Source: Sedimentibacter sp. (GTDB lineage: Bacteria; Bacillota; Clostridia; Tissierellales; Sedimentibacteraceae). Taken from it: DNA of 64,000 bases. The translations under genes were made by a program, and so were the position numbers. Below, piece after piece: positions 25,856 to 34,648 of the stretch (positions within the stretch are counted from its first letter, which is position 1; each line of letters opens with the position of its first letter). The notes beneath the pieces were generated by a model that saw only the letters and a list, made by a program, of their open reading frames with translations, did not search any database and was not told where the DNA came from. The stretch spans positions 124,001 through 188,000 of the forward strand of contig JAHDLA010000004.1 of NCBI GenBank assembly GCA_018436705.1, written 5' to 3'.

Positions 25856-26533
25856 ATGAACCGTTTAGAATGCATAAAATCAATGGTATCAAAATGCAGT
25901 GTGGTGGCAGATATAGGAACCGACCACGGTTATGTTGCAGAAATGCTTTTAAAGGACAGCATATGCCAGAAAGTAATAGCAACGGATTTGAATGAAGGAC
26001 CTTTAAGCAGAGCTGTTGAGCACTTAACATCTATTGATCTTGCAGACAAGTGCAATTTCAGGCTTGGCAGCGGATTGACAGTACTCAATGAAGGAGAGGC
26101 TGATGCTGTTATAATTGCAGGCATGGGAGGAGAACTTATATCTGATATTATTGAAACTTCAAAAAATATAGCAATACATACAAAAGAGCTTATCTTGCAG
26201 CCTATGACAACAGCAGACAAATTGAGGCGTTATTTGTTTAAAAATAATTTTAAAATTTTAGATGAAAATATTGTTAAAGAATTCCACCATTACTATTTCG
26301 TTATTAAAGCTGTACCAGGTACGGTGGAAAAAGATGATGAATTTTATTATGAATTCAGCAAAATACTCATTGAAAAAAAAGAAACTTTAATGCATGAGTA
26401 CATGAACAAAGCTCTGAATATAAATGAAAATATAATCAGAAACCTTGAAAAGAACAATAATAGTGATTATAATAAAAAAATAGAAGCTTTGATAAATAAA
26501 AACAAAAGAATAAGGGAGTTGATGAAAAATTAA
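25856..26533 (+). CDS. trmK: tRNA (adenine22-N1)-methyltransferase TrmK
   Basis: A 225-residue class I SAM methyltransferase of the TrmK (YqfN) family, which makes m1A22 in tRNA. The SAM motif is VADIGTDHGYVAEMLL (about 17-32), motif IV region DAVIIAGMGGELISDII, and the C-terminal half is a coiled coil. It is always found between rpoD and the Nif3-like gene in this group, as here. Its TAA stop lies inside the first codons of the next gene. Confidence 0.93.
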   Translation: MNRLECIKSMVSKCSVVADIGTDHGYVAEMLLKDSICQKVIATDLNEGPLSRAVEHLTSIDLADKCNFRLGSGLTVLNEGEADAVIIAGMGGELISDIIETSKNIAIHTKELILQPMTTADKLRRYLFKNNFKILDENIVKEFHHYYFVIKAVPGTVEKDDEFYYEFSKILIEKKETLMHEYMNKALNINENIIRNLEKNNNSDYNKKIEALINKNKRIRELMKN

Positions 26534-27308
26534 TATTGATAAAATTATAAAACTATTGGAAGACGAGCTAAAAATAAAAGCACAGGAACCATGGGACAAC
26601 AGTGGGCTGCAAATTGGGAATATGGGAAAAGACATAAATAATATTATGTTAACATTAGATGCAGATTTAGAAGCTGTTAACTACGCGACAGACAATAATA
26701 TTGAATTAATTATAACGCACCACCCTTTTTTCTTTTCGCCGATTAAATCAATTGATTTAGCAAGTTATGAAGGAAAAGTTATTCAAAAGCTTATTAAAAA
26801 TAATATTGCTCTATACAGCCTTCATACAAGCTTTGACATGGCTGATGTTGGAGTTAACAAGAAGCTTTCTGAATTGCTAAACATAAATGATTATGATGTG
26901 CTCCATGTTTCAGGCAGTGACTTAAGCGGGTATGGAGGAGTTGGAAATATTGCTCCTGTCAATATAATAGAATATGCCGGCCACGTAAAAAACAAACTCG
27001 GTGCAGAGCATGTGAAACTTTACTGTAACAGCAGTGAAAGAGTGATTGAAAGAGTTGCCTTTTGCGGGGGAAGTGGAAGCGACTTTATTGATAATGCAAT
27101 TGAAAAAGAAGCTGATGTTTACATAACTGGCGATATAAAGTACCACCAGGCTCAAAGTGCATTGCGAAATAACCTGTGCATTATTGATGCAGGCCATTAT
27201 TACACAGAATATTTATCAATGGAAAATATAAGAAAAGCATTACTTAAGAAAGAACAATTAAAGGTAAAGATGTTAACAAAAAATACTGTAAAGGAACAGA
27301 TAATTTAG
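26529..27308 (+). CDS. Nif3-like dinuclear metal-binding protein (YqfO), probable ATT start
   Basis: A Nif3/DUF34 family protein of about 259 residues with the metal ligands THHPFFFS, LHTSFD and GHYYTEY. It may act as a GTP cyclohydrolase I type 2-like or metal-handling enzyme; its function is not settled. The first standard start, TTG 26556, has no ribosome site and would remove the conserved first helix. Reading back from it, INIDKIIKLLEDEL fits the family N-terminus, and the only plausible start is ATT 26529, 10 nt after AGGGAG. That start overlaps the trmK stop by 5 bp. Confidence 0.75.
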   Translation: MNIDKIIKLLEDELKIKAQEPWDNSGLQIGNMGKDINNIMLTLDADLEAVNYATDNNIELIITHHPFFFSPIKSIDLASYEGKVIQKLIKNNIALYSLHTSFDMADVGVNKKLSELLNINDYDVLHVSGSDLSGYGGVGNIAPVNIIEYAGHVKNKLGAEHVKLYCNSSERVIERVAFCGGSGSDFIDNAIEKEADVYITGDIKYHQAQSALRNNLCIIDAGHYYTEYLSMENIRKALLKKEQLKVKMLTKNTVKEQII

Positions 27309-27318
27309 AGGACTGATT

Positions 27319-29250
27319 ATGGATAATTTTGAATACGTAAGAGTTGCTTCTGCCGTTCCCATAATAAAGGTAGCAGATCCAATGTTTAATGCAGATGAAA
27401 TATCTTCAATAATTCTAACTGCATCAGAAACAAAAAATGCAAAAGTAATATTGTTTCCTGAGCTGTGTATAACCGGCTACACATGCGCAGACTTATTTAA
27501 TCAAAAAGCACTTATAAGAGGAGCAGCAGAAGCTCTTGGCATGATTCTGAAAAAAACAGAAAGCTTAAATATTCTCGTATCTGTAGGAATGCCTATAAGA
27601 GCAGACAATCAGCTGTTCAATTGCGCAGTGGTTTTCAAAGAAGGAAAAATACTTGGAGCAGTTCCGAAAACATATGTTCCAAACTACAATGAATTTTATG
27701 AAAAACGATGGTTTGCTTCATCAACCGCAAGGATTAGCGATAAGATTAAGCTTTGCGGACAGGAGGTTCCGTTCAGCGAAAGACTGCTGTTCAGTGATTC
27801 TCTTTCATCTCTATGCATAGGAATTGATGTATGCGAAGACTTGTGGGTTAACATTCCTCCAAGCTCTTACCACACGTTGTACGGTGCAAATTTAATTTTA
27901 AATTTGTCGGCAAGCAATGAAACAATAGGAAAACCTGAATACAGAAGAGAAATAGTAAAAGTTCAGTCTGCCAAATGTATAACAGCATATGTATACTCAT
28001 CTGCAGGTCAAACAGAAAGCACAACGGATGTAGTATTTCCAGGACATTCTATGATTGCAGAGAATGGAATTATACTCAATGAAAACAGATTTTCTCCAGA
28101 ATCTAATATTATATACGGTGATATAGATTTAGAGAAAATTTCTAACGACAGAGCTAAGTTTAACACGTATATGAATAAATCTGAAAAATTCACATATCAA
28201 TACGTGGATTTTGAGCTTGGGCTATCGGAAATATGTGAACTTGAAAGAGAAGTTAACCCCATGCCTTTTGTTCCTTCAAATATTGATGAAAGAAACAAAC
28301 GATGCCAGGAAATTATAAACATTCAGGCTACTGGACTTTATCAAAGATTAAATAAAATAGGTTTGAAAAAGGCTGTAGTGGGAATATCCGGCGGACTTGA
28401 CAGTACGTTGGCGCTACTGGTAACCGTAGAAGCGTTTAAAAAACTTAAGTTGCCTATGAATAATATAGTTGCTATAACTATGCCCGGATTCGGAACGACA
28501 TCAAGAACGTACAACAATGCGCTTATTCTTATGAAAGAATTAGGTGTTACAATGATGGAAATCTCCATAAAAGAGGCATGTATTCAGCATTTTAAAGACA
28601 TCGATCATGATATGAATGTGCACAACATTACATATGAAAACTCTCAAGCCAGAGAACGAACACAGATACTTATGGATATTTCAAATAAAGAAAACGCCAT
28701 TGTTGTAGGAACAGGAGACCTTTCCGAACTGGCTTTGGGATGGGCTACCTATAACGGAGACCATATGTCTATGTACGGCGTTAACGCAAGTATTCCAAAG
28801 ACACTCGTAAAGTATCTCGTAAAATGGTATGCAGAGGAAGCAACATGCGGAGAAATCCAAAAAGCATTGCTTGATGTTGTAGATACACCTGTAAGCCCAG
28901 AGCTGCTTCCACCTGATAAGGAAGGAAATATAGCTCAGTTTACGGAAAAAGCTGTGGGTTCATATGATTTAAATGATTTCTTCCTTTACAACATGCTTCG
29001 AAACTGTTATGAACCTGCAAAAATATATTTTCTTGCAAAAATAGCCTTTAAGGGGAAATTTACTAATAAAATTATACTTGAAACTCTCAAAAAATTTTAT
29101 AAAAGATTTTTTACCCAGCAATTTAAAAGATCATGCCTGCCTGATGGGGTAAAGGTTGGTTCTGTTTCTTTATCTCCAAGAGGGGACTGGAGAATGCCAA
29201 GTGATGCATCGTACTCGCTGTGGATGAAACAGCTGGAAGATTTACAGTAA
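27319..29250 (+). CDS. nadE: Glutamine-dependent NAD(+) synthetase
   Basis: A 643-residue two-domain enzyme that amidates nicotinate adenine dinucleotide to NAD with ammonia from glutamine. Residues 1-300 are a nitrilase-type glutaminase (FPELCITGYTCADLF for the catalytic Glu, GIDVCEDLWV for the Cys nucleophile). Residues 340-640 are the synthetase with the ATP-binding GISGGLDSTLALLV and GTGDLSELALGW. The length is that of the long glutamine-dependent class. It is convergent with nothing; rnpB follows with its own promoter. Confidence 0.96.
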   Translation: MDNFEYVRVASAVPIIKVADPMFNADEISSIILTASETKNAKVILFPELCITGYTCADLFNQKALIRGAAEALGMILKKTESLNILVSVGMPIRADNQLFNCAVVFKEGKILGAVPKTYVPNYNEFYEKRWFASSTARISDKIKLCGQEVPFSERLLFSDSLSSLCIGIDVCEDLWVNIPPSSYHTLYGANLILNLSASNETIGKPEYRREIVKVQSAKCITAYVYSSAGQTESTTDVVFPGHSMIAENGIILNENRFSPESNIIYGDIDLEKISNDRAKFNTYMNKSEKFTYQYVDFELGLSEICELEREVNPMPFVPSNIDERNKRCQEIINIQATGLYQRLNKIGLKKAVVGISGGLDSTLALLVTVEAFKKLKLPMNNIVAITMPGFGTTSRTYNNALILMKELGVTMMEISIKEACIQHFKDIDHDMNVHNITYENSQARERTQILMDISNKENAIVVGTGDLSELALGWATYNGDHMSMYGVNASIPKTLVKYLVKWYAEEATCGEIQKALLDVVDTPVSPELLPPDKEGNIAQFTEKAVGSYDLNDFFLYNMLRNCYEPAKIYFLAKIAFKGKFTNKIILETLKKFYKRFFTQQFKRSCLPDGVKVGSVSLSPRGDWRMPSDASYSLWMKQLEDLQ

Positions 29251-29279
29251 TAATACTTTAAAAATGGATAATACTTCAT

Positions 29280-29308
29280 TTGACTTTCTGTGTTAATTCA
29301 TGTAATAT
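29280..29308 (+). promoter_or_regulatory. Sigma-A promoter of rnpB
   Basis: TTGACT, 17-bp spacer, TAATAT. The predicted start agrees with the 5' end of the RNase P RNA to within a few bases. Confidence 0.8.
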
Positions 29309-29315
29309 AGTACAA

Positions 29316-29644
29316 GAGTAAATTGTACAGTCGCATGCTTAGGCATGAGGAAAGTCCGAGCTCCGAAGAGCAGGGTGCCGGGTAATACCCGGTGAGGGTG
29401 ACCTCAAGGATAGTGCAACAGAAATAAACCGCCGAGCAATCGGCAAGGATGGAAAGGTGAGGTAAGAGCTCACCAGCAATCAGGCGACTGGTTGGCTATG
29501 TAAACCCCACCCGGAGCAAGACCAAGAACGGACCGCAGAGTGGCTGCTCGTCACAGTCCAAATGGTAGGTTGCTAGAGCCTGCTGGTAACAGCCGGCGTA
29601 GATAGATGACTGTTTAATACAAAACTCGGCTTATGTATTTACTC
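29316..29644 (+). ncRNA. rnpB: RNase P RNA
   Basis: The catalytic RNA of RNase P. Conserved pieces are GAGGAAAGTCCGAGCTCC (P4/CR-I), AGTGCAACAGAAA, AAACCCCACCCGGAGCAAG, and the 3' block AGATAGATGACTG...ACAAAACTCGGCTTA. The ends GAGTAAAT and ATTTACTC form P1. Inserted helices suggest the B-type Firmicute fold, but I did not fold it fully. Confidence 0.95.
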
Positions 29645-29680
29645 GCTACATAAATTTAATAATTTTTAAATTTAAATATA

Positions 29681-29714
29681 AAAATAACTGCCAATAGGAC
29701 AGTTATTTTTTATA
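29681..29714. terminator. Bidirectional terminator after rnpB
   Basis: AAAATAACTG and CAGTTATTTT pair around a 9-base loop, followed by TTTTT on the plus strand. It can also end the convergent gene at 29723. Confidence 0.8.
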
Positions 29715-29722
29715 TTATTACT

Positions 29723-29962
29723 CTATTTCATGTTGTTTTTAAAATTATTTTCCTTGTCATATTCATTTTTTATATCTTTTTTCATGTTTCTAAGAGACTG
29801 TTCTCTTCGCATATTTTTAATCTGAAGCTCTGTTTTAAAGGCCTCGTCATCAGTTATATTCATCATTTTTTCAGTTTGTCTGTAATTGAATTCTGCATTT
29901 TCAATATCGTTTTTCTTTTTGTTTATTTTTTCTCTTTTCTCATTATATTTTTTAGCTGGCAT
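29723..29962 (-). CDS. Small charged helical protein, unknown
   Basis: A 79-residue protein made almost wholly of charged and polar residues (many Lys, Glu, Asn), predicted as one long helix or coiled coil, with no cysteine or hydrophobic segment. AAGGAG lies 7 nt before the ATG on the minus strand, and TTGAAT-18-CATAAT (29992-30021, minus) could be its promoter. It is flanked by a terminator. The ribosome site argues that it is real. Sporulating bacteria have small proteins of this kind, but I do not recognise it. Confidence 0.5.
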   Translation of the reverse strand: MPAKKYNEKREKINKKKNDIENAEFNYRQTEKMMNITDDEAFKTELQIKNMRREQSLRNMKKDIKNEYDKENNFKNNMK

Positions 29963-30129
29963 ATCATTCTCCTTATATTTCAGGTGTATTTATTATGCCA
30001 CAATTTAATTTTAACATTCAATAAACATAGAATTTACGGTAATATTAAAAAAACCTGTGTTTCTTAAAATATGTCAACATTAGCTAAAACATGAATAGTA
30101 TAAGACAAGCTGTTATAAGGGGTGATTTT

Positions 30130-30207
30130 ATGTGCTGGTTACCATGGTTTATTCTTGGAATAGGATACGGAAAATGTTCGCGCCGTAGATGTAGAAGAAG
30201 GTGCTAA
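30130..30207 (+). CDS. 25-residue Cys/Arg-rich peptide
   Basis: ATG 30130 is 7 nt after AAGGGG and opens a 25-codon frame: a hydrophobic half (CWLPWFILGIGYG) and a cationic half with three cysteines and seven arginines (KCSRRRCRRRC), four cysteines in all. The stop runs directly into a terminator (30206-30234). The size, ribosome site and terminator make a compact gene. The amphipathic make-up suggests a membrane-active or membrane-anchored peptide, or a small spore component; none is proved. Confidence 0.55.
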   Translation: MCWLPWFILGIGYGKCSRRRCRRRC

Positions 30208-30234
30208 AAAAAGACGCTTTATGCGTCTTTTTTT
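30206..30234. terminator. Bidirectional terminator
   Basis: AAAGACGC and GCGTCTTT with a 5-base loop, A-run before and T-run after. It serves the small peptide gene and the convergent MFS gene, which ends at 30238. Confidence 0.85.
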
Positions 30235-30237
30235 ATT

Positions 30238-31464
30238 CTAGTTTTCAGGTACATATAAAGCCGGTTTTATAAGTAATTTTTTTGCTATTATTGCAACTGC
30301 CAGCAATACAACCGATGCGGCTAAAATCCATATACTTGGAATACTTATATAACGTATCAGTATACTGTACATGAAAGAACCGGACAAACCTCCTACTTGG
30401 ATGGCTAATGAATTTACAGACAATACCGAGGCTCGTATCTCTTTTGGAATCTCGCTGTTTAAAATAACTCCTTCCGGCACGGTTGCAATTCCAAATAGCA
30501 GATAAATAGAAGAATACAAAACAATAAAAACAGGAACGCTTGATTGAAGAGCAGTTAAAATTAAAGATACAGCCATCAGTATTCTGAATATTAGGTACAT
30601 TCTGTTTGGATTAAATTTATATTTCTTAATCAATTTGTTTGATGAAATGCTCCCCAGAGTCGCAGCAGCAAAATATAAAAACGCCATAACTCCCAAAAGT
30701 TCTGTAGAATCATTTCTTGATAGAAGAGTCATAAAGTGTGGCTGCCAGTACGTTTCAAGGCTGCTGAGCAAAAAGCCTGTTGAAAATACAGAAATAAAAA
30801 TGCATATTATTGTATTGTTTTTGGAAATAATTGCTGAACTGTTTTTGATGTGCTGCTTTATACTTATGCGTTCTTTATTTTCCGCGCTTCCAGTATCCTG
30901 TATAAATGTAACAGAAAGTATAGTAACTACAATTGCAAGGATTATCCTCATTATAACATTTAAATCATAACTTCCTATTGATAAAAAGTATGTGCTGGAA
31001 ATTTTGGGAAACACACCTCCGGATAAGGCACCTGCAGATAATCCCAGCGCTTCAAGAACTGCAAGCCTTGAAGTAATGTTGTGTAGCTTGTCTTTGCCGA
31101 AATTATCAATGTAATAGTCAATAAAAATTGCGTCGAATGAACCTGAAGCCAAAGCTCTGCTGAAACCGTAAATTATCATTGCAAAACACAAAATAATAAA
31201 ACCTTTTCCGACCAAAACCACAAAAAAACTTAGCGTTGATATAATTAAAGAGAAGCAAAATGTTTTTTTTCTGCCGAAAACATCTGCAATAATTCCTGTT
31301 GGAACCTCCAATACCACGACTGTTAACGCATAGATTCCTAGTAAAATAGAAATATTGAAGATGGTTGCTCCTTTATCAAGGAGAAGCAAACTTAGTACCG
31401 GAGTAATAAGTCCGGTAAGATAATAATTAAGAAAAAGGATTAAAGAATAAATTTTGAGTTTCAT
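30238..31464 (-). CDS. Major facilitator superfamily transporter
   Basis: A 408-residue, 12-segment MFS permease. Signature parts are the loop 2-3 motif ADVFGRKKTFCFSLI and the second-half counterpart SNKLIKKYKFNPNRM. The first half with VVVLEVPTGIIADVFGRKK resembles drug/metabolite exporters of the tetracycline-quinolone type. A promoter and AAGGA ribosome site precede it. The substrate cannot be predicted; adjacency to ribU is not meaningful because each has its own promoter. Confidence 0.85.
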   Translation of the reverse strand: MKLKIYSLILFLNYYLTGLITPVLSLLLLDKGATIFNISILLGIYALTVVVLEVPTGIIADVFGRKKTFCFSLIISTLSFFVVLVGKGFIILCFAMIIYGFSRALASGSFDAIFIDYYIDNFGKDKLHNITSRLAVLEALGLSAGALSGGVFPKISSTYFLSIGSYDLNVIMRIILAIVVTILSVTFIQDTGSAENKERISIKQHIKNSSAIISKNNTIICIFISVFSTGFLLSSLETYWQPHFMTLLSRNDSTELLGVMAFLYFAAATLGSISSNKLIKKYKFNPNRMYLIFRILMAVSLILTALQSSVPVFIVLYSSIYLLFGIATVPEGVILNSEIPKEIRASVLSVNSLAIQVGGLSGSFMYSILIRYISIPSIWILAASVVLLAVAIIAKKLLIKPALYVPEN

Positions 31465-31512
31465 TTATAATTCCTTTCTAAAATTGGTATAATTTTCTTG
31501 TTAACGTTATTC

Positions 31513-31542
31513 ATTATAATACACAATGTATTTTTCAGTCAA
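31513..31542 (-). promoter_or_regulatory. Sigma-A promoter of the MFS gene
   Basis: Minus strand TTGACT, 18-bp spacer, TATAAT, about 50 bp before the start codon. Confidence 0.65.
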
Positions 31543-31657
31543 GAGAAACATAATAAAAGGCACATACTCAAACCCTGGACATAAATACCATGCTATTTCA
31601 ATGGTAGTAGCATATCCTAAAGTAGAGTACGGGCCTTAAACTCAGCAATATATAAAA

Positions 31658-32269
31658 TTATTTATGAAGAATAGGTGACACTTTTTTGTAAATCAGCAAT
31701 GTAATTGATGAAATGACTACACCCTTAAATATATTGAACGGTACAACTGCGTACAACACAAGAGTTTTTAAATCCGTAATGGCAGGATTCAATAAATTTC
31801 CCATATTTACGAAAGCCTGTATAGGCGCTCCATATATTTTTGCATATACGGGAAGAAGTACATAATAGTTTATTAATGAACCTACAGCAGCCAGAGTTAA
31901 TGTTCCGGCAAGCATTGCTACAATAGCTGTTCCAAAGGACTTTTTATATTTGTATATACAGCCGGCAGGAATTATAAAGGAGCATCCTACTATAAAGTTT
32001 GCTAATTCGCCTATTCCTCCTGTATCTGTTCCATTTAATACAAAGTTTATTAATATTTTTACAAATTCAATTGCTACTCCCGCTACAGGGCCTAGAGCAA
32101 ACGTGCCCAAAAGTACAGGAACCTCGCTGAAATCCAGCTGGTAAAAGTTCGGCGCAAACCACAGCGGAAATTCAAACAGCATCAGAACTGTCGCTACCGC
32201 TGACAACACACCTACTTTTGCTATTACCTTTGCATTGTTTCTTTGATTTGATGAAATCATACTTTTCAT
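31658..32269 (-). CDS. ribU: Riboflavin ECF transporter S component RibU
   Basis: A 203-residue integral membrane substrate-binding subunit of an energy-coupling-factor riboflavin importer, with about six membrane segments. The motifs LMLFEFPLWFAPNFYQLDFS and DFSEVPVLLGTFALGP are typical of RibU. Regulation by the upstream FMN riboswitch confirms the substrate. AGGAGGG precedes the ATG. The shared EcfA/EcfA'/EcfT module must be elsewhere. Its leader carries an unusual tandem duplication. Confidence 0.95.
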   Translation of the reverse strand: MKSMISSNQRNNAKVIAKVGVLSAVATVLMLFEFPLWFAPNFYQLDFSEVPVLLGTFALGPVAGVAIEFVKILINFVLNGTDTGGIGELANFIVGCSFIIPAGCIYKYKKSFGTAIVAMLAGTLTLAAVGSLINYYVLLPVYAKIYGAPIQAFVNMGNLLNPAITDLKTLVLYAVVPFNIFKGVVISSITLLIYKKVSPILHK

Positions 32270-32319
32270 ATTTCCCTCCTATAATTATAAAGATATCAGA
32301 GGACTAAGGCCATTTAAAA

Positions 32320-32534
32320 ATATCACAGCCTCATTCAACAAATTTTGCTCGCTGTCGCTCACAAAATTTGAGAATTCGTTGCGGTTGACCTACCAACCAT
32401 TTTTTTATAAAAAATGGGGTTAGGGCATATCACAGTCTCATTCAACAAATTTTTTGCTCGCTGTCGCTCACAAAATTTGAGAATTCGTTGCGGTTGACCT
32501 ACCAACCATTTTTTTATAAAAATGGGGTTAGGGC
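32320..32534. repeat. Tandem 107/108-bp direct repeat in the ribU leader
   Basis: Unit 1 (32320-32426) and unit 2 (32427-32534) are nearly identical; I see one base change (CAGCC/CAGTC) and two length changes in T or A runs. Each unit contains two hairpins: CAAATTTTG..CAAAATTTG and AACCATTTTTT..AAAAAATGGGGTT. The repeats lie between the FMN attenuator and the ribU start and hold no reading frame. Confidence 0.9.
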
Positions 32535-32537
32535 ATA

Positions 32538-32563
32538 CAAAAAACCTCTGAGATCTTCAGAGG
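32538..32563 (-). terminator. Attenuator of the FMN riboswitch
   Basis: Minus strand CCTCTGA-AGATC-TCAGAGG followed by TTTTTTG, about 40 bp after the aptamer. It should form when FMN is bound. Confidence 0.85.
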
Positions 32564-32602
32564 CTTATTTCGATAGAAATTTCTGCTCACTTTTAGGCAA
32601 GT

Positions 32603-32710
32603 AATCTCTTCTACCATCCAGACTCTACTGTCGGTATTGGAATTTCACCAATTCAACCTTTCGGCTCGCGGACTTTACCGCCGGTCGGGAATTACACCCT
32701 GCCCTGAAGA
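32603..32710 (-). ncRNA. FMN riboswitch (RFN element)
   Basis: Minus strand: CTTCAGGGCAGGGTG, AATTCCCGACCGGCGGT, AGTCCGCGAGCC, TTGAATTGGTGAAATTCC, ACCGACAGTAGAGTC and GGATGGTAGAAGAGA, all in order and matching the conserved helices of the FMN aptamer. It controls ribU by transcription termination. Confidence 0.97.
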
Positions 32711-32723
32711 TATTTACATTGTA

Positions 32724-32751
32724 ATTATACCATCTTTTTCATATTTGTAAA
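32724..32751 (-). promoter_or_regulatory. Sigma-A promoter of ribU
   Basis: Minus strand TTTACA, 16-bp spacer, TATAAT, starting transcription just before the FMN aptamer. The remaining 250 bp up to spoIIIAA are AT-rich; I find no confident sigma-E promoter for spoIIIA there, although one is expected. Confidence 0.7.
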
Positions 32752-33005
32752 TACTATTTTAAAAATAATTTGATAATTTTTTATCTATCTATTTAAAAAA
32801 TTAAATTTTGTCTTTTAATTTAAAAGTCACAGTAGATTTCAGTTTAAAACTTCGACGATTCTATTTAAAGAGTTTACATTCCTACTGTTATTTACGTGTC
32901 ATCTGCGATTTATCTATATAAAATTATATATACAAATTATCATAATTTTATATATTCATAATATTATAGATTAAGGGGACAAGATTTAGTAACTTAGGAG
33001 GAAAA

Positions 33006-33938
33006 ATGAATGATATCTTAAAATTCTTAAGCAGCGGTGTAAGGAATGTTATGTCCAAGCAGTCAGATCTAATTGGCAGAGATACTGTTGAAATAAGACT
33101 CAGGATTAATTTTCCCATAATGATAAAAAGGATAAAATCAGACGATTTCTTGAATTTTAACTACATAATCAGCAAAAAAGATATAGATGATACCATTTCA
33201 AATCTTACAAGAAATTCAATTCATGCATTTGAAAAGGAAATAAGAAACGGATACATAACTGTCGAAGGTGGTCACAGGGTAGGACTTGGAGGTGATTGCA
33301 TATATGAGGGTGAGCACTTTAAAGGTTTTAAAAATATCACTTCATTAAATATAAGAATAGCGAGGGAATATCCCGGATGTGCAGAAAAATATATAAAATA
33401 TTTTATAAGCTCCAGCAAAAATATCTACAATACTTTAATAATTGGCCCCCCTCTGTCTGGTAAAACGACATTTATCAGGGATGTATGTGCAAACCTCAGC
33501 GATGGAACGTCAAACCCGTATTATAAAGGCTGCGATATTACTCTTATAGATGAAAGGGGAGAAATATCGGCGGTATACAATGGTACCCCTCAGATGAGTG
33601 TTGGGAGACGTACTGATATTCTTTCATATTGCATGAAAAAAGAAGGATTTATAATGGGAATACGTGCACTCTCTCCAAAAATAATAATGTCTGATGAATT
33701 GGGTTCAAAGGAAGATTTCGAAATTATTCAATATGCAATTAAAAGTGGTGTGAACATAATAGCAACTGCCCACGGCTTCGGCCTAGAAGACTTGAAAAAA
33801 AACATATATATGAAGCCGATAATTGATAATAAACTTTTTGATAGAGCAATAATTTTAAAAAATAACAAAAAACCCTGCATTGTCAAAGAGGTTTACGATT
33901 TTGAAAAGAATAGGGTGATATTTAATGATTTGGATTAA
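33006..33938 (+). CDS. spoIIIAA: Stage III sporulation protein AA
   Basis: A 310-residue secretion-type ATPase, the motor of the SpoIIIA-SpoIIQ channel that links mother cell and forespore. Walker A is GPPLSGKTTFIRDV (about 143-156) and the Walker B/Asp-box region is ITLIDERGEIS; the C-terminal half follows the type II/IV secretion ATPase fold. AGGAGG precedes the ATG. It heads an intact eight-gene operon in standard order, and overlaps spoIIIAB by 14 bp. Confidence 0.97.
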   Translation: MNDILKFLSSGVRNVMSKQSDLIGRDTVEIRLRINFPIMIKRIKSDDFLNFNYIISKKDIDDTISNLTRNSIHAFEKEIRNGYITVEGGHRVGLGGDCIYEGEHFKGFKNITSLNIRIAREYPGCAEKYIKYFISSSKNIYNTLIIGPPLSGKTTFIRDVCANLSDGTSNPYYKGCDITLIDERGEISAVYNGTPQMSVGRRTDILSYCMKKEGFIMGIRALSPKIIMSDELGSKEDFEIIQYAIKSGVNIIATAHGFGLEDLKKNIYMKPIIDNKLFDRAIILKNNKKPCIVKEVYDFEKNRVIFNDLD

Positions 33939-34428
33939 ATCGATGCTGTTCGTCCTGACTATAGTAACCGTAAAACTTATTTTTAAATTCATAAATGATT
34001 ACGGAGACAAATGTATAGCAAGCATGGAAGAACTTTTGAATTTCACGGACTATTTAAGAACATATTCATGTGATATGAAACTGTCATATGAAGAAATATA
34101 CATGAAATACAATTACAAAAATGATGAAACCAAAAAAATCTGCAATAAACTTCAAGAACACCTGATACATAAAAAAAATAAATATGAGTTGGAAAATTTC
34201 ATGAAGGATCTAATACACACACCGGATGACTTTAACAAATATTTTTCAGATATTATTGATTATTACGGTAGTACCTATTCAGATGCGCTGAATAAAAAAC
34301 TTCTTTTTACAATCAGGGAAATGGAAAATTCAATGAAAGACTTTGTGAGGTCACACACTGAGAAAAAAAATCTTAACAACAGAATTTCTATATTGGTGGG
34401 GTGCTTAGCAGCGGTTATTTTGATTTAG
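33925..34428 (+). CDS. spoIIIAB: Stage III sporulation protein AB
   Basis: A 167-residue membrane protein with a hydrophobic segment at each end (about 3-20 and 153-167) and a cytoplasmic helical middle. It is related to GspF-type secretion platform proteins. It overlaps spoIIIAA and is 9 bp from spoIIIAC. Confidence 0.93.
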   Translation: MIWIKSMLFVLTIVTVKLIFKFINDYGDKCIASMEELLNFTDYLRTYSCDMKLSYEEIYMKYNYKNDETKKICNKLQEHLIHKKNKYELENFMKDLIHTPDDFNKYFSDIIDYYGSTYSDALNKKLLFTIREMENSMKDFVRSHTEKKNLNNRISILVGCLAAVILI

Positions 34429-34437
34429 GAGGAAATT

Positions 34438-34635
34438 ATGGATATTGATTTAATTTTTAAGGTTGGTGCTATAGGAATAATTGTGGCTGTATTTAATCAG
34501 ATTTTATCTAAAACAGGAAGAGATGAGCAGGCTATGTTTGTTACTCTTACCGGAGTTATAGTTGTTATGGCTCTCATTGTGGGAATGATGAATGATTTAT
34601 TTATGGAGGTAAAATCAGTATTTAACTTGTATTGA
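34438..34635 (+). CDS. spoIIIAC: Stage III sporulation protein AC
   Basis: A 65-residue protein with two membrane helices (IFKVGAIGIIVAVFNQIL and FVTLTGVIVVMALIVGM). The pattern of conserved glycines and KTGRDEQA loop is typical of SpoIIIAC. AGGAGG precedes the start. Confidence 0.95.
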   Translation: MDIDLIFKVGAIGIIVAVFNQILSKTGRDEQAMFVTLTGVIVVMALIVGMMNDLFMEVKSVFNLY

Positions 34636-34648
34636 TGAAAGGAATGAT

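Noticed and set aside
26556..26560. TTG 26556 as the start of the Nif3-like gene
   Set aside because: No ribosome site and it removes the conserved first helix; the ATT start is favoured, though not proved.
32320..32534. CRISPR array
   Set aside because: Only two units of about 107 bp in direct contact, no spacers and no cas genes.
32752..33005. Sigma-E promoter for spoIIIA
   Set aside because: Several CATA-like sites exist in the AT-rich stretch, but none has a -35 at correct spacing.
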